64,000 nt of DNA from Nilaparvata lugens (lineage: Eukaryota > Arthropoda > Insecta > Hemiptera > Delphacidae), in assembly GCF_014356525.2 (NCBI RefSeq), contig NC_052516.1, forward strand, positions 26,857,796-26,921,795, read 5' to 3'. Below the pieces are notes generated by a model. The model saw nothing but the letters and a program-made list of their open reading frames with translations, did no database searches and was not told the origin of the DNA. A program made the position numbers and the translations under genes. Shown piece by piece: positions 51,985-62,559 of the stretch (within the stretch, counting starts at the first letter, position 1; each line of letters starts with the position of its first letter).

Positions 51985-52440
51985 TTTGCATTCCTCTAGG
52001 AATTAATCTCAATTTACTGTGATTAAATAGAGCATTTCTGTATGAATGTTATTACAATTTCTTCTTTCGTAATAATCTTTTTATGCTTTTGTACTCCAGA
52101 GCGAAGCTCGGTCCCCGATATTGATTATTTATGTTCAACGGTTCTCGAAAACTGCACTAATGATTTTTTAAGTATAAAATATAGTAGGTTTATGATATCA
52201 AAATTTGGTCTTGAAAACGGAAAACGGAAACGGTCTCGAAAACGGAACACGAAAACTGCTCTAATGATTTTTGATGTATAAAAAATATAGTAGGTTTATG
52301 ATATCAAAATTTGATTGCACTAGGTTTTAAAATTTGATTGCCCTGGGAAAACTCGCTGAAGGACATGAAAAGGATGATTCATCCTTATAAAAACAGATGA
52401 TGATTTCGTCGTCTGTCGATAACAGAAGATACGTGTGCCT
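51985..52440 (+). mobile_element. Helitron-like repeat cluster
   Basis: First a copy of the 7420..7555 repeat ending GAGCGAAGCTCGGTCCCCGA. Then Helitron-like 5' material related to 6955 and 14176 (TTCTCGAAAACTGCACTAATGAT, ATAGTAGGTTTATGATATC), present twice at about 52150 and 52245, followed by GGGAAAACTCGCTGAAGGAC. The order suggests head-to-tail or nested copies. Confidence 0.5.
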
Positions 52441-52631
52441 GTGTGGGAGATCAGCTGTGTACAGTAATCAATTAGCTTATCGTATCTCGCGAGAAATCTA
52501 GAAATTTTAATTGACTCTATCAAAATACAGTAATCTGATTTGTTGACATGAGATGGTATATATAATAATATACAAAGTTAATCATCATTTTACATTTCTA
52601 AGTGATTAGTGAGTGTTATTTTGTTTTGTAA

Positions 52632-54893
52632 GGAACTGCTTGCCTGGACACATTTCTAACAAATATGGATTCCTGGGATTATACAGTTGAAGTAGTTGAC
52701 CCCATGATTTCAGACCACTGCGCAGTTGTCTTCCAGATCCAACAGGAGGCTGGAAAAGGTGAAATTGCATCAGAGGCTGCATGGAAATCAAATTACAGCT
52801 CCTACACCAGAGTAGTCAGAGAAGAGCAAATTCCAGAGCTCTGTCAGAAATTGAGCAACATAAACTGGAATCAAATATTCAGCACCACACATCCAGAACT
52901 GACATTTGATATATTGATAACTGGGTACATAAGCGCCTTCAACTCTGTATACCCGAAAGTGAGGAGGAAATCCAGAAGACTCAATAGAGGTCCACTGTTC
53001 CACACTTCAAACGAGAGAACATGGTTCACAGAGAATCTCTGTAGGCAGAAGAACCTAGTGATGCTGCTAAACCATCAATATAAGACAGCTGAAACACAAG
53101 AAAAGAGACAAAACAGCTACAGGCTCTACCTGAGAGTAAACAATGAGTACCGAAGGAATGTCAGACAGGCAAAGAGAGAGCACACAGCCAACATCATCAT
53201 GAATGCAGACAACAAGTGCAAAGCGGCCTGGGATGTGATCAATGAACATGGTCCAAAGAAGCCCCAGGTAGACTCTCCACTCAGCCCAGACGATTTCAAC
53301 AATTATTTTGTTGAGGCTGCTGGAAATGTGTTGAAGGACCTGGACGAAACAGGCGACCACGATCCAGTTGTTGGCAACAACACCAGAGGAGGTGTAAGTA
53401 TGTATGTGTGGAAGGAGGTTAACCCAAGGAGGATTCAGAACATCATCAGAGGATTGAAGAACTCCAAAACACAGGACATTTATGGCCTGTCAACATTTGT
53501 CTTGAAATCCACAGCACACTTAATAGCAAGACCAATGGCAAGGACAATAAATGATTGTCTCAGTGTGGGTAAGTTCCCGGATCTACTGAAGATTTCAAGA
53601 ACAATACCGATTCACAAGAAAGGTGACACCAGCATCCCATCTAATTTTCGACCAATATCAATAGTCCCAATTTTGTCCAAGGTCATTGAGACAGAAATGA
53701 AGGTGCAAATCACAGAATTTCTGGAGGGGAACGAAATCCTGGCAAAATCCCAACATGGCTTCAGAAATGGGCGCTCAACTACAAGTGCATTGCTCACCCT
53801 GACCAGCAAGATACAAAGTGCCTTTGAGGGTGGAGAAGCCCTGGCCCTCACAATGTGCGACCTGAGTAAGGCTTTTGATTGTGTGCCGCATGACTTACTC
53901 ATCAAAAAGCTTGAAATGTATGGCATGAAAGGGACCGTGCTGAAAACAATTGTAAACTACTTGCAAAATAGAATGCAAGCTACTTCAATAAAGGGAGCGA
54001 CTTCAAGAATCAGGAGAGTAGAGCATGGTGTACCACAGGGTTCAGTGTTGGGACCCTTGCTGTTTATTCTCCTCATGAATGATTTCACAGCAAACGAGGA
54101 AGCAGTGATTTTTGCAGATGACACTACAATAGCAGCGAGAGGTCACACAAGTGATGAGGCTATTTCAAGATCTGCAGAACTGTTATGCAGCGCAAAAAAG
54201 TGGTTCTCAGCAAACAAACTAAAGCTGAATGAGGACAAAACAAATACCCTCATTTGCTCACTGCGACGGCAGGAGGCAGAACCGGTCAAGTTGCTTGGCT
54301 TCTGGCTGGATGGAAGGCTGAGATGGAGTCACCATGTGTCAGAAGTGTGTCGAAAGCTTTCCAGGGTAATATACCTGCTAAAAAAGCTCAGACATGTGGT
54401 AGGCAGGGATAGTTTGGTGATGGCATACCACTCACTCTTTCACAGTCACATCATGTATGGACTGATCCTGTGGGGACATGTACCAGCAGCAAAGGATGTG
54501 CTGCTCCTCCAAAAAAGAGCAGTCCGAACAATCACATTCTCGGGAAGTAGGGACCACTGTAAACCTCTCTTCAAGGGTATGGGGATCCTCACCATCTACA
54601 GTCAGTACGTGTTCTGCTCACTATCACACCTGATGGTCAACCAGGAAGACTGGACGAGAAGAGGCGAAATCCACAGCCACAATACACGCCGAGCTGCTGA
54701 CCTTGAGGCATCCCACACACGATTGAGCAGCACCTACAACAGCTACCCAGCAGCAGCCATTCGAATGTTCAACAGGCTGCCCAGCGAAGTGAGAAATCTA
54801 CCAAGAGATAAACTGATTAGCACAGTGAAGCTGAAGCTGAACGACAGGCCACTCTACTCATTTGCTGAGCTTGAGGACGAGCCCCTTTTTTGA
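52632..54893 (+). CDS. LINE ORF2: endonuclease remnant plus intact reverse transcriptase
   Basis: The frame is open from 52632; the first ATG is 52665, giving 742 codons to TGA 54891..54893. The N-terminus is the end of an APE-type endonuclease (S-D-H-C-A-V at residues 17-22), so the copy is 5'-truncated inside that domain. RT motifs in order: F-R-P-I-S about 328, G-F-R-N-G-R-S-T about 365, D-L-S-K-A-F-D about 399, G-V-P-Q-G-S-V-L-G-P about 455, catalytic F-A-D-D-T about 484, then K-L-L-G-F-W-L-D and a full thumb/C-terminal region. No stop or frameshift, unlike the other RT copies here, so it is young. Jockey/CR1-like superfamily by motif pattern; exact clade not determined. Genomically it stands alone between Helitron-like repeats and another LINE. 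Confidence 0.85.
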   Translation, partial: GTACLDTFLTNMDSWDYTVEVVDPMISDHCAVVFQIQQEAGKGEIASEAAWKSNYSSYTRVVREEQIPELCQKLSNINWNQIFSTTHPELTFDILITGYISAFNSVYPKVRRKSRRLNRGPLFHTSNERTWFTENLCRQKNLVMLLNHQYKTAETQEKRQNSYRLYLRVNNEYRRNVRQAKREHTANIIMNADNKCKAAWDVINEHGPKKPQVDSPLSPDDFNNYFVEAAGNVLKDLDETGDHDPVVGNNTRGGVSMYVWKEVNPRRIQNIIRGLKNSKTQDIYGLSTFVLKSTAHLIARPMARTINDCLSVGKFPDLLKISRTIPIHKKGDTSIPSNFRPISIVPILSKVIETEMKVQITEFLEGNEILAKSQHGFRNGRSTTSALLTLTSKIQSAFEGGEALALTMCDLSKAFDCVPHDLLIKKLEMYGMKGTVLKTIVNYLQNRMQATSIKGATSRIRRVEHGVPQGSVLGPLLFILLMNDFTANEEAVIFADDTTIAARGHTSDEAISRSAELLCSAKKWFSANKLKLNEDKTNTLICSLRRQEAEPVKLLGFWLDGRLRWSHHVSEVCRKLSRVIYLLKKLRHVVGRDSLVMAYHSLFHSHIMYGLILWGHVPAAKDVLLLQKRAVRTITFSGSRDHCKPLFKGMGILTIYSQYVFCSLSHLMVNQEDWTRRGEIHSHNTRRAADLEASHTRLSSTYNSYPAAAIRMFNRLPSEVRNLPRDKLISTVKLKLNDRPLYSFAELEDEPLF

Positions 54894-55699
54894 ATCAGTT
54901 CTACTCCAACGACTAGCCAAAATGGCTACCAACCAACCTTGTTTATGACACTGTCTATCTGGAATCCCCAGTCTTCGACAACGACAACAAGAATCAAGAA
55001 AAGAAGAAGAAAAGAATATTCAATTTGGTATGTAAACAATCTAAATTAGAACTTTCATGTTTTCAAATATTTGGACTGAAAATTTCACATGAATTCAAGT
55101 GCATGGAACATAACCTACTTTTTGGAATATTTATAGTGTATAAATCAAAATTCGGGGAAGAAACAGTTTTGAGCTGTGCCTGTTAGTCCTTCCTCAATCA
55201 TTTTGAAGAATTGAGTTCTGTTTATCGATAAATAAATAACGAGCAAAGCTCGGTGCCTCGATATTTCCTACCTAAATAGAACAATAGACTAAACCCATTC
55301 CTTGACCCCCCTCCATTCTATGACCGCTACAATACATTCAAAAAATTATGCTGCTCAATTGATGATTAAATTATTATTTTTGAACTCTACTAACTCTTTA
55401 TCTTTGCAATCGTTTCTTTTTTCTTTGTTTATACATATTTTTCATACCCCTTCACTAACTTTCCTGAACCTAACTCAAATATCGTTCTCTTCTCATCTTA
55501 TTAGTTATAATGAATCGTTGTAAATATTTAATGAAGTGCGATATTATTTTCTTCTGTTTTCCTTTTTAATTGTCAAGTTATATGTAACTTTACACCGACA
55601 CCGACACGTCAGGACATGACATAATTCACTCTGATGGACAGTATAAGAGGAGGCTGTGCTTTATAACTGCGCGAGGTCTACTGTTCACATAACTACTAG
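54894..55699 (+). other. LINE 3' UTR and spacer
   Basis: The 3' UTR of the preceding LINE probably ends near 55015 in a purine-rich run (AAGAAAAGAAGAAGAAAAG). At 55140..55275 there is a different remnant: AATTCGGGGAAGAAACAG, then AACGAGCAAAGCTCGGTGCC with the GAGCxxAGCTC palindrome of the Helitron-like family. No gene. Confidence 0.4.
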
Positions 55700-56221
55700 T
55701 ATAAAAAAATATGCCTAATCAATTACCGGAAGTTGAATAATATTTTATCATCGATTGATTGGGATAGAGAAATACCAGCAGTATCAGTTGATGAGGGATG
55801 GGAAAATTTCATTGACATTTTAAAAAACGCTATCAAAGATTCACAAGAAAATCTTCTTTTAGAAAATAACTTGACACAGAAATATAGGTCGCCATGGATA
55901 AATAGTTATCTGATCAAGCAAATAAACTTAAGAAATGAGTTATACAAGAATGTTATCAAACAACCTAATAATGACGACTTAAAACAAATATACAATACAT
56001 TCAAAAATAACTTACGTAATGAACTGAGAGAAAGAAAACAATATTATTATTCAAAACTGTTTAGAGAAAGCCAGGGAAACATTAGAAAGACGTGGAAAAC
56101 AATTGACGCGTTAATAGGATTGAAAAAAAATAAAGAACCACTAAAACTGATTGTTGATGAGCAGGGAAATAGCATACATGATAGTAATAAAATTTCTAAT
56201 CGTTTAATTCTTATTTTCTAA
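55700..56221 (+). pseudogene. LINE ORF2, N-terminal part before the frameshift
   Basis: Linker region of ORF2: L-S-S-I-D-W-D near 55740, then R-S-P-W-I-N and the L-R-E-R-K-Q-Y-Y-Y-S-K-L-F block typical of the segment before RT. The frame ends at TAA 56219..56221. A one-base deletion at about 56200 explains this: in the next frame the text continues S-Y-F-L-N-V-V-N directly into the RT ORF starting at 56227. The original protein was therefore continuous, and the copy is now inactive. Confidence 0.75.
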
Positions 56222-56226
56222 ATGTT

Positions 56227-57912
56227 GTGAATAAAATGAATGATGAATTAGAACAAACCACATTGCAAACTAGGGAAGAGTCTGCGAGAATATCAAAAAT
56301 AAGGTTTCCATACAATTCTCCAACAAATTCAATTTTTCTCCACCCTACAAATCCGGAGGAAGTAGCAAGTACAATAAGAAAATTGAAAAATAAATCTTCG
56401 CCAGGTGTAGATGGGATAAGCACAAGCATGATTAAAAAAACTTACATGAATTATTTGAACAAATTAACCGATCTAATTAACCTAAGTATTGCCAAAGGAA
56501 AATTCCCAAGCATGTTCAAACACAGCGTAGTTATACCTATTCCTAAAAAGCCAAATTGTAAAAACATAGATCAGTTCCGCCCAATTTCACTTTTACCGGT
56601 TTTTTCCAAGATTTTAGAAAAAATATTCAAGATTAGACTTGAAAACTTTTATAAAAATAATAACTTTTTTAGTGATAACCAATATGGTTTCCGTGAAGGA
56701 AGAAGTACAGAAGCGGCAATTAAAAATCTCATTTCAAAAATAAATGACAGTTTTAGTGTTAATAATAAGTGTGCAGCTCTGTTTCTTGATATATCTAAAG
56801 CATATGATGCAATTGATAAAAACATGCTTCTAAAAAAACTTGATTTATCAGGAGTAAGAGGAATTGCCAATGATTGGTTAAGATGCTACCTATCTAATAG
56901 GAGTCAAAGGGTCAGAATTAACGATACGTTGAGTGAACCCGGGGACATTACCATAGGTATTCCTCAAGGATCAGTGTTATCAAGTACTTTATTCCTGGTC
57001 TTTATTAACGATTTGACGGATGGTGACTTACAGGGAAAGATTACATCTTTTGCAGACGATACAGTTATATTTTATTCGGCCAAAACAAATGAAGAACTTA
57101 AAAATAAATTAGAAATGGATCTTAAGCACCTTAGGTGGTGGTTTTGCGAAAATAAATTAACTATCAACACAGACAAATCTAATATAATACAATTTAATCT
57201 TCAAAACACGGATCAGGAGTTAACTAGTATTTACTTCCATAAATTAGATTGTGCGCAACAGGTGAATAATTTATTGTGTAACTGTGAAACTATAAAACAA
57301 GCACGTACAGTTAAATATCTGGGCCTCATATTGGATAGTAGGCTCACTTGGTCAGATCATGTACAGAAGATAAAAAATGAGTTATTTGTATACATAAGGA
57401 AGTTCTATTACCTCAGACAGTTATGTCCAAAAGAAGTATTGTTACAATTATACCATGCAATTATTGGTTCTAGAATAAATTATGGAATAATATGCTATGG
57501 GAGTGCATACAATGTTCATATTAAACCTGTGATTACTGGTCAGAAACATATATTAAAAATAATTTGTAATAAACCTAAACAATATAGTTCAATGATGCTC
57601 TTCAGAGAACTGTCAATATTATCAGTGAGACATTCTTTTCTATTCAAAGCATTACTGGATTTAGCTGAAAATAATTTCGATATTCAACAGATGAGAGAAA
57701 GAATAAACCTCAGGAATTCACAGGACATTAACCTCCCAAAACCAAGATTAGAACATTCCAGACGACACTTCAAATACATAGCTATAAAAATATTCAATTC
57801 ACTTCCAGTAACAACAAGGAAAATAACGTCACGTCAGTTATTTAGAAAAGAAATCAAGAAATTCATTTTACAACTAGACAACCCGAATGATTTTTTTACT
57901 AAATTAATATAG
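56227..57912 (+). CDS. LINE ORF2, reverse transcriptase part
   Basis: 561 codons with RT motifs in order: S-S-P-G-V-D-G-I about 57, F-R-P-I-S-L about 117, G-F-R-E-G-R-S-T about 154, L-D-I-S-K-A-Y-D about 188, G-I-P-Q-G-S-V-L about 244, catalytic F-A-D-D-T about 275, K-Y-L-G-L-I-L-D thumb block, and a C-terminal I-F-N-S-L-P tail. The usual G-P after S-V-L is S-S here. The ATG is internal to the ancestral ORF and need not be a real start. Related to the intronic copy at 20.6 kb. Confidence 0.8.
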   Translation: MNKMNDELEQTTLQTREESARISKIRFPYNSPTNSIFLHPTNPEEVASTIRKLKNKSSPGVDGISTSMIKKTYMNYLNKLTDLINLSIAKGKFPSMFKHSVVIPIPKKPNCKNIDQFRPISLLPVFSKILEKIFKIRLENFYKNNNFFSDNQYGFREGRSTEAAIKNLISKINDSFSVNNKCAALFLDISKAYDAIDKNMLLKKLDLSGVRGIANDWLRCYLSNRSQRVRINDTLSEPGDITIGIPQGSVLSSTLFLVFINDLTDGDLQGKITSFADDTVIFYSAKTNEELKNKLEMDLKHLRWWFCENKLTINTDKSNIIQFNLQNTDQELTSIYFHKLDCAQQVNNLLCNCETIKQARTVKYLGLILDSRLTWSDHVQKIKNELFVYIRKFYYLRQLCPKEVLLQLYHAIIGSRINYGIICYGSAYNVHIKPVITGQKHILKIICNKPKQYSSMMLFRELSILSVRHSFLFKALLDLAENNFDIQQMRERINLRNSQDINLPKPRLEHSRRHFKYIAIKIFNSLPVTTRKITSRQLFRKEIKKFILQLDNPNDFFTKLI

Positions 57913-58176
57913 GTCTAAATTTAGTATAATTTACACATTACACGACATGAACACTGCAACAATCAAAGATCATTGAACTCACAAATCCCGTCCGGTATGT
58001 GTAAACAGTAAGACAGTATCAAATTTCAATCACTGTATCTTTCTTCAAAACGCATTCATTTATGGTATAATTACATCAGCACTTTGAAAAAAAAACGAAA
58101 CGTTAACTATGAATAAAATTGAACTAAATATGAAAAAAAACAGCAACCACTCCGTACATAGTTTTAAGTTTTGTGT

Positions 58177-58177
<1 letters not shown>

Positions 58178-58211
<34 letters not shown>

Positions 58212-58290
58212 TGCGCATGTGTGAATGTGTGTGCGTATGAATGTGTGCGCATATGTGAATGTGTGTGCGTATGAATGTGTGCAAGAATGA
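58178..58290 (+). repeat. (TG)n run and short minisatellite
   Basis: About 30 bp of TG, then two copies of a ~34-bp unit containing GTGTGTGCGTATGAATGTG. It lies within the 3' UTR of the LINE. Confidence 0.8.
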
Positions 58291-58747
58291 TTATAAATAT
58301 TGACATATTGATTTATTTCAATATAATACCATATTCAATTATTATGTTCTTCATGATATAATATTTAAATTTGTATATAAATATTTTATTATATATATTC
58401 AAGTGTCCCCACACAGGGTAGCCTATAGGGAACACATATTAGAAATTAGGAAACAATATTGTATTTGATTTTTTGGAATGCATTTGATTGTATAATTATT
58501 TTTTTTGAATAAAGAAAGAAAAAAAAAAAATTCAGTACACCTAAATACGGATATTACTTTTGAAACTTGGCCACGTCGTCAGATAGAAAAGTCATTCTAT
58601 TTTATTCTGTTAGGTACGGTAGTTTGGTGCTTGCAAAATGTTTGAAGATATCCGGATACCTAGAAATTGTCTATGACTTTATGGAGTGCTCAATTTCATT
58701 TAAAAAATTCCACAATCTTTGAATAAATCGAAAACCTCCTTTTGGCT

Positions 58748-59113
58748 TCTGCATAATATCTCAATATCGGTTCACCGAGCTTCGCTCCTTATTTTTATTT
58801 ATTGATAAACAGAACACAATATTCTCTAAATGACCGTGTTTATATTTTACAGCTGGCTTTACGTCATCTTATGAATTTCGGGGATGCGATATTTTGATTT
58901 TCAACAGAATCACTCGCTCATTCACTTATTTACTATGCACAGCTGTTTCAGCCAAGGATGAATTATCCTTTTAATGTCGTTCAGCGAGTTTTCCCAAGGA
59001 TGAGCCGTTTTCGAGTTCCGTTGAACATAAATATATACTCAAATAATCATATAAACACATAATCATGTATACTCTCATATATATATAGAATTTGCTCGCT
59101 TAATATAATAAGA
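58748..59113 (-). mobile_element. Helitron-like element, inverted copy
   Basis: Read on the - strand it begins TCTTATTATATTAAGCGAGC and follows the same landmark order as 14176 (GTTCCGTTGAACATAAAT region, GGAAAACTCGCTGAACGAC, AATTCATCCTTGGCTGAAAC, CATCCCCGAAATTCATAAG). It finishes with GGAGCGAAGCTCGGTGAACC, a short hairpin, in place of the CTAG end of the 14176 element. Non-autonomous. Confidence 0.55.
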
Positions 59114-59427
59114 TAAATCATACATTGCACTTTACAGAATAATAAAAAGATTATAGTTTGACTTGATTGGTTATGATATACTACATGTATCAATAATATA
59201 TTATATAAACGCTATAATATTTATTGTATGACTGGAAATGAAAAGAAATAAGTATCCTTTTTCAAATATCAGTCACTTATCTTTAAAAACAATACACATT
59301 TTGATATTTTTAAATTTTCATAAATGAGTTTAAAATGATTTCAATTTCTAACACATCTATTTCTTGTTGAAGGGAGTAGAGGATATTAGAAAGAAAGGAT
59401 ACTGTACTTATTCAATTTAATCTCTAA

Positions 59428-61729
59428 TAGTCCAGTCAAATGGTCGTTTTTCAGGAAACAGCCCCGAAAGAATTTTTCTCAACGGTTCAATTTGTATTTT
59501 GGGACGCTGAAATCGAATCTGGAATTTGCTGACACACCAGAGGGCGGCTTCACCCCCAAAACCCCCAAAAACCCCAAACATTTCGGACTTTTTCCAATTT
59601 TCCACATTTAATCTCGTGAACCTTGAGTTTTTCAAGAAAAATCATTTTCGACAAAATTATAGAGAATAATGTTGTTGGTTATCCATCTTGTTTCCACTAT
59701 AATTATCACTATTAAATTTTATAAAACTTTTAAGTGAAAAAACACTCACATTATTTGATGTGGCGACGTCCGTTTCGTGCTGGTATCGCACATTTTCAAG
59801 CCAAACAGGAACTCGAACAGGAGTTCCTGTTTGGCTTGAAAATGTGCGATACCAGCACGAAACGGACGTCGCCACATCAAATAATGTGAGTGTTTTTTCA
59901 CTTAAAAGTTTTATAAAATTTAATAGTGATATAGAGAATAAGATTTCCAATACATTGAGTGGTCGCGTAAGATGCTACCATCTTTGGTTCTGGAGCTACG
60001 AATTTTCAAAAAAGGGGTATTTTTCAAGGGGTTTTCAAAATTATGCAAACCTACCACTTCTACCCTATACAACATGGATATTTTTCTAGTATAGATAAAA
60101 CATCACATATCACGTGAAAGAACAATTCATTATGAACAGGATTCCTTAGAAATTTTCGAATTTAGTAGTGGTGGGAGGGGGAATATACCCAAAAATAGAA
60201 AATCATGTCCTACAGCTAAAATACACATTTTTCATTATAATACCTTTTCAAGGCCTTCCTGACAAAAAAATACATATTTCGGCTGAAATAATCTCACGCA
60301 GGCTATTTTCTATGAAAATCACTCGTTAGAAACATTTAATTTCAGTATTTCCTAGTGGGGGGTACGTCATAAGGATACGTCAAGTATCAAAACTTTAAAC
60401 TCTTATAACTTTTGACAGAATGATCAGATCTCCTCATACTACAGCTCATTCTTCTCAGCTCGTCAAGGCGGTTCATGTATTATAATTGGAATTTGATGAG
60501 CAAATAAAAAATCCACTTTTAAAGTGGATTGTCTCCTCTTTCCGCTCCCTCGAATCGTTTACCTGATTCCAATCTTGCAATTTGTCTCAAATGAAAGAGA
60601 ATTACATGTTCTATAAGCTACGTTGCCTTAAACCCATCGTGCATGACTGTTCATTATCGAAGAACGGTCGAGACTGTGAAAATGAGGAAATAATATCGCA
60701 AATTTCTTGATTTTTTGAATCAAACGTATCTTACCTCACGATTATATTTTTAGAAAATTCATTTACCCTCACATGGAAGAGGAGATTCTGTTTTTTAAAT
60801 CAAGACCAGGGACTATTTTTTATCATTCCGGGTTACTGACATACACAGTTTTGAATATAGAAATTGGGCATTTTTCTGTGTATTATGGGCTAAAATACAC
60901 TAAAAGAGGAATTTTCTATTTTTCCATCAAATTTAAGTTATGATACATGATTTTGAACCGCCTTGACGTGCTGAGAAGAATGAGCTGTAGAAAAAGGAGA
61001 TCTGACCATTCTGTCAAAAGTTATAATTGTTTAAAGTTTTGATCCTTGACGTATCCTTATGGGTGCAACCCCCCACCCGTGGGTGCCCCCCCCCACCCGG
61101 AAAAATGGAATTAAGTGTATCTAATGGGGGATTCTCATAGAAAATAACCCTCTTCTGATGATTTCAGCCGAAATATGGTTTTTTGTTAGGAAGGCCTTGA
61201 AAAGGTATTATAATGAAAAATTTGTATTTTTACTGAATGATTTGGTTTCTATTTTTGGGTGTACCCCCTCCACCTCTATTCAATTTGAAAATTCCTAAGT
61301 AATCCTGTACAGATATAATTGCTCTTTCACGTGATGTGATTTCATCATTACTAGTGAAATATCCAAGTTGTATAGGGTGAAAGTGGTGAGTTTGCATAAT
61401 TTTGAAAAACCCTTGAAAAATACCCCTTTTTTGAAAATTCGTAGCTCCGGAAACAAAAACGGTGGAGTCCTGCGCGACCACTCAATTTATTGGAAATTCT
61501 ATTCTCTTTAATTTTGTCGAGAATGATTTTTCTTGAGAAACTCAAGGTTTTCGAGATTGAATGAGAAATTCGAAAAAAATTCGAAATTTGGGGGGTTTTG
61601 GGGGTGAAGCCGCCCTCTGGCGTGTCAGCAAATTTCGGATTCGAATTCAGCGCCCCAAAATACATATAGAACCGTGGAGAAAAATTCTTTCGGGGCTGTT
61701 TCCTGAAAAACGACCATTTGACTGGACTA
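59428..61729. mobile_element. 2.3-kb foldback element with ~1-kb arms
   Basis: TAGTCCAGTCAAATGGTCG at the left is matched by CGACCATTTGACTGGACTA at the right. The arms then stay alignable as inverted repeats all the way in to GACAGAATGATCAGATCTCC...CTCGTCAAGGCGGTTCA versus TGAACCGCCTTGACGTG (60480 and 60955), with a ~475-bp loop. The left arm is interrupted by the palindromic insertion at 59669. Arm divergence is modest, with indels in a C-rich patch near 61070. I see no transposase in arms or loop. Frames such as the C-terminal ones at 59417 and 61561 are just the two arms read in opposite strands. Confidence 0.8.
59669..59940. mobile_element. Insertion with a perfect 111-bp palindrome inside the foldback arm
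   Basis: 59704..59814 and 59821..59931 are exact reverse complements, separated by GAACAG. The insert is bounded by an 11-bp direct repeat, TATAGAGAATA (59658..59668 and 59930..59940), absent as a duplication from the partner arm, where the sequence runs AAAGAGAATAGAATTTCC uninterrupted. About 35 bp of unique sequence precedes the palindrome. The long mirrored ORFs on both strands are a consequence of the palindrome. Confidence 0.8.
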
Positions 61730-61859
61730 ATAATAAAAACTTCTTTTTTGAATGCAGTTAGATTGTCGAATGCATTATTTATTTATTCATCCATTGCTTG
61801 GCAATATTAAGTTGTTGGATAATGGGGCTCCGTTCGCGCGTCCAATTGTTGCTTGTTTG

Positions 61860-62044
61860 ATGCTGGCGCCACACTCTTGCCGAGTGCGTACAAATGATGA
61901 GCGGGAGAGGATGGATGGTTATACACTTGCCTTCGCTCCAATTTTTGTCGTGACGAGACGAGTGAAGGCAAGCCGAGCATCCACACTTTCGTCAACCATT
62001 GTGTGCTCGCGGCAAACGACTCGGCAAGAGTGTGGCGCCAGCAT
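61860..62044. mobile_element. GC-rich MITE
   Basis: ATGCTGGCGCCACACTCTTG at the left and CAAGAGTGTGGCGCCAGCAT at the right are perfect inverted repeats of about 27 bp. The interior also pairs (CACTTGCCTTCGCTC with GAGTGAAGGCAAG). Confidence 0.8.
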
Positions 62045-62559
62045 AAGCCAGTAGATGGGGATTGCTCTTAGTATTACGTGTCAGTAGCCTATCCTCAGGG
62101 ATGCTTATATGAGTTTGAATGTCAAATGTGTAATGTGTACTTGTCACATTTCATACGTTTTTCATAATATATGTTTCTTTCCTAAGCTTCACTGTCCTTG
62201 TCTGAATAATTCCTTGCATTTCATACTGAAAATTATTGCATCACAATAAGCTTTCATGTACCGAATTGATTTGGATCCTCAATAAGCAATTTCTTATTTA
62301 TTTCAAGATTTTTCTCTTCTATTATATTATACATTATTCAAATATGAATGACATAGAACGATTTAATCGTTTTATTTCCCACGTATTATATTCTTCATAA
62401 AAATATTACACAGGTTTTTCTCATTCATATCCACTATTTTTTTGTAATCGACAAATTCATATTTGATTCCAATTATAATGATGTGATTTATTAATTTCCT
62501 TGATAAATCTGTCTACTTACTTATTTTATTATAGTAAGTTATTATTTTATTATTTATCA
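62045..62559. other. No gene seen
   Basis: AT-rich; ends in an ATC/ATG tandem that belongs to the following element's 3' tail. Confidence 0.45.

Larger units (their letters stand above)
55700..58530 (+). mobile_element. LINE with single-base frameshift and full 3' end
   Basis: A 5'-truncated non-LTR retrotransposon, about 2.8 kb. Coding starts in the linker between endonuclease and RT (open from 55700) and runs to TAG near 57910. The ~620-bp 3' UTR includes a (TG)n run and the block GTCCCCACACAGGGTAGCC, and ends TTGAATAAAGAAAG plus about 12 A (58508..58530). No convincing target duplication was found around the ends. Confidence 0.8.

Noticed and set aside
59657..60089. Two similar ~100-codon ORFs on opposite strands
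   Set aside because: Both are the same palindrome read from either side, not a gene pair.
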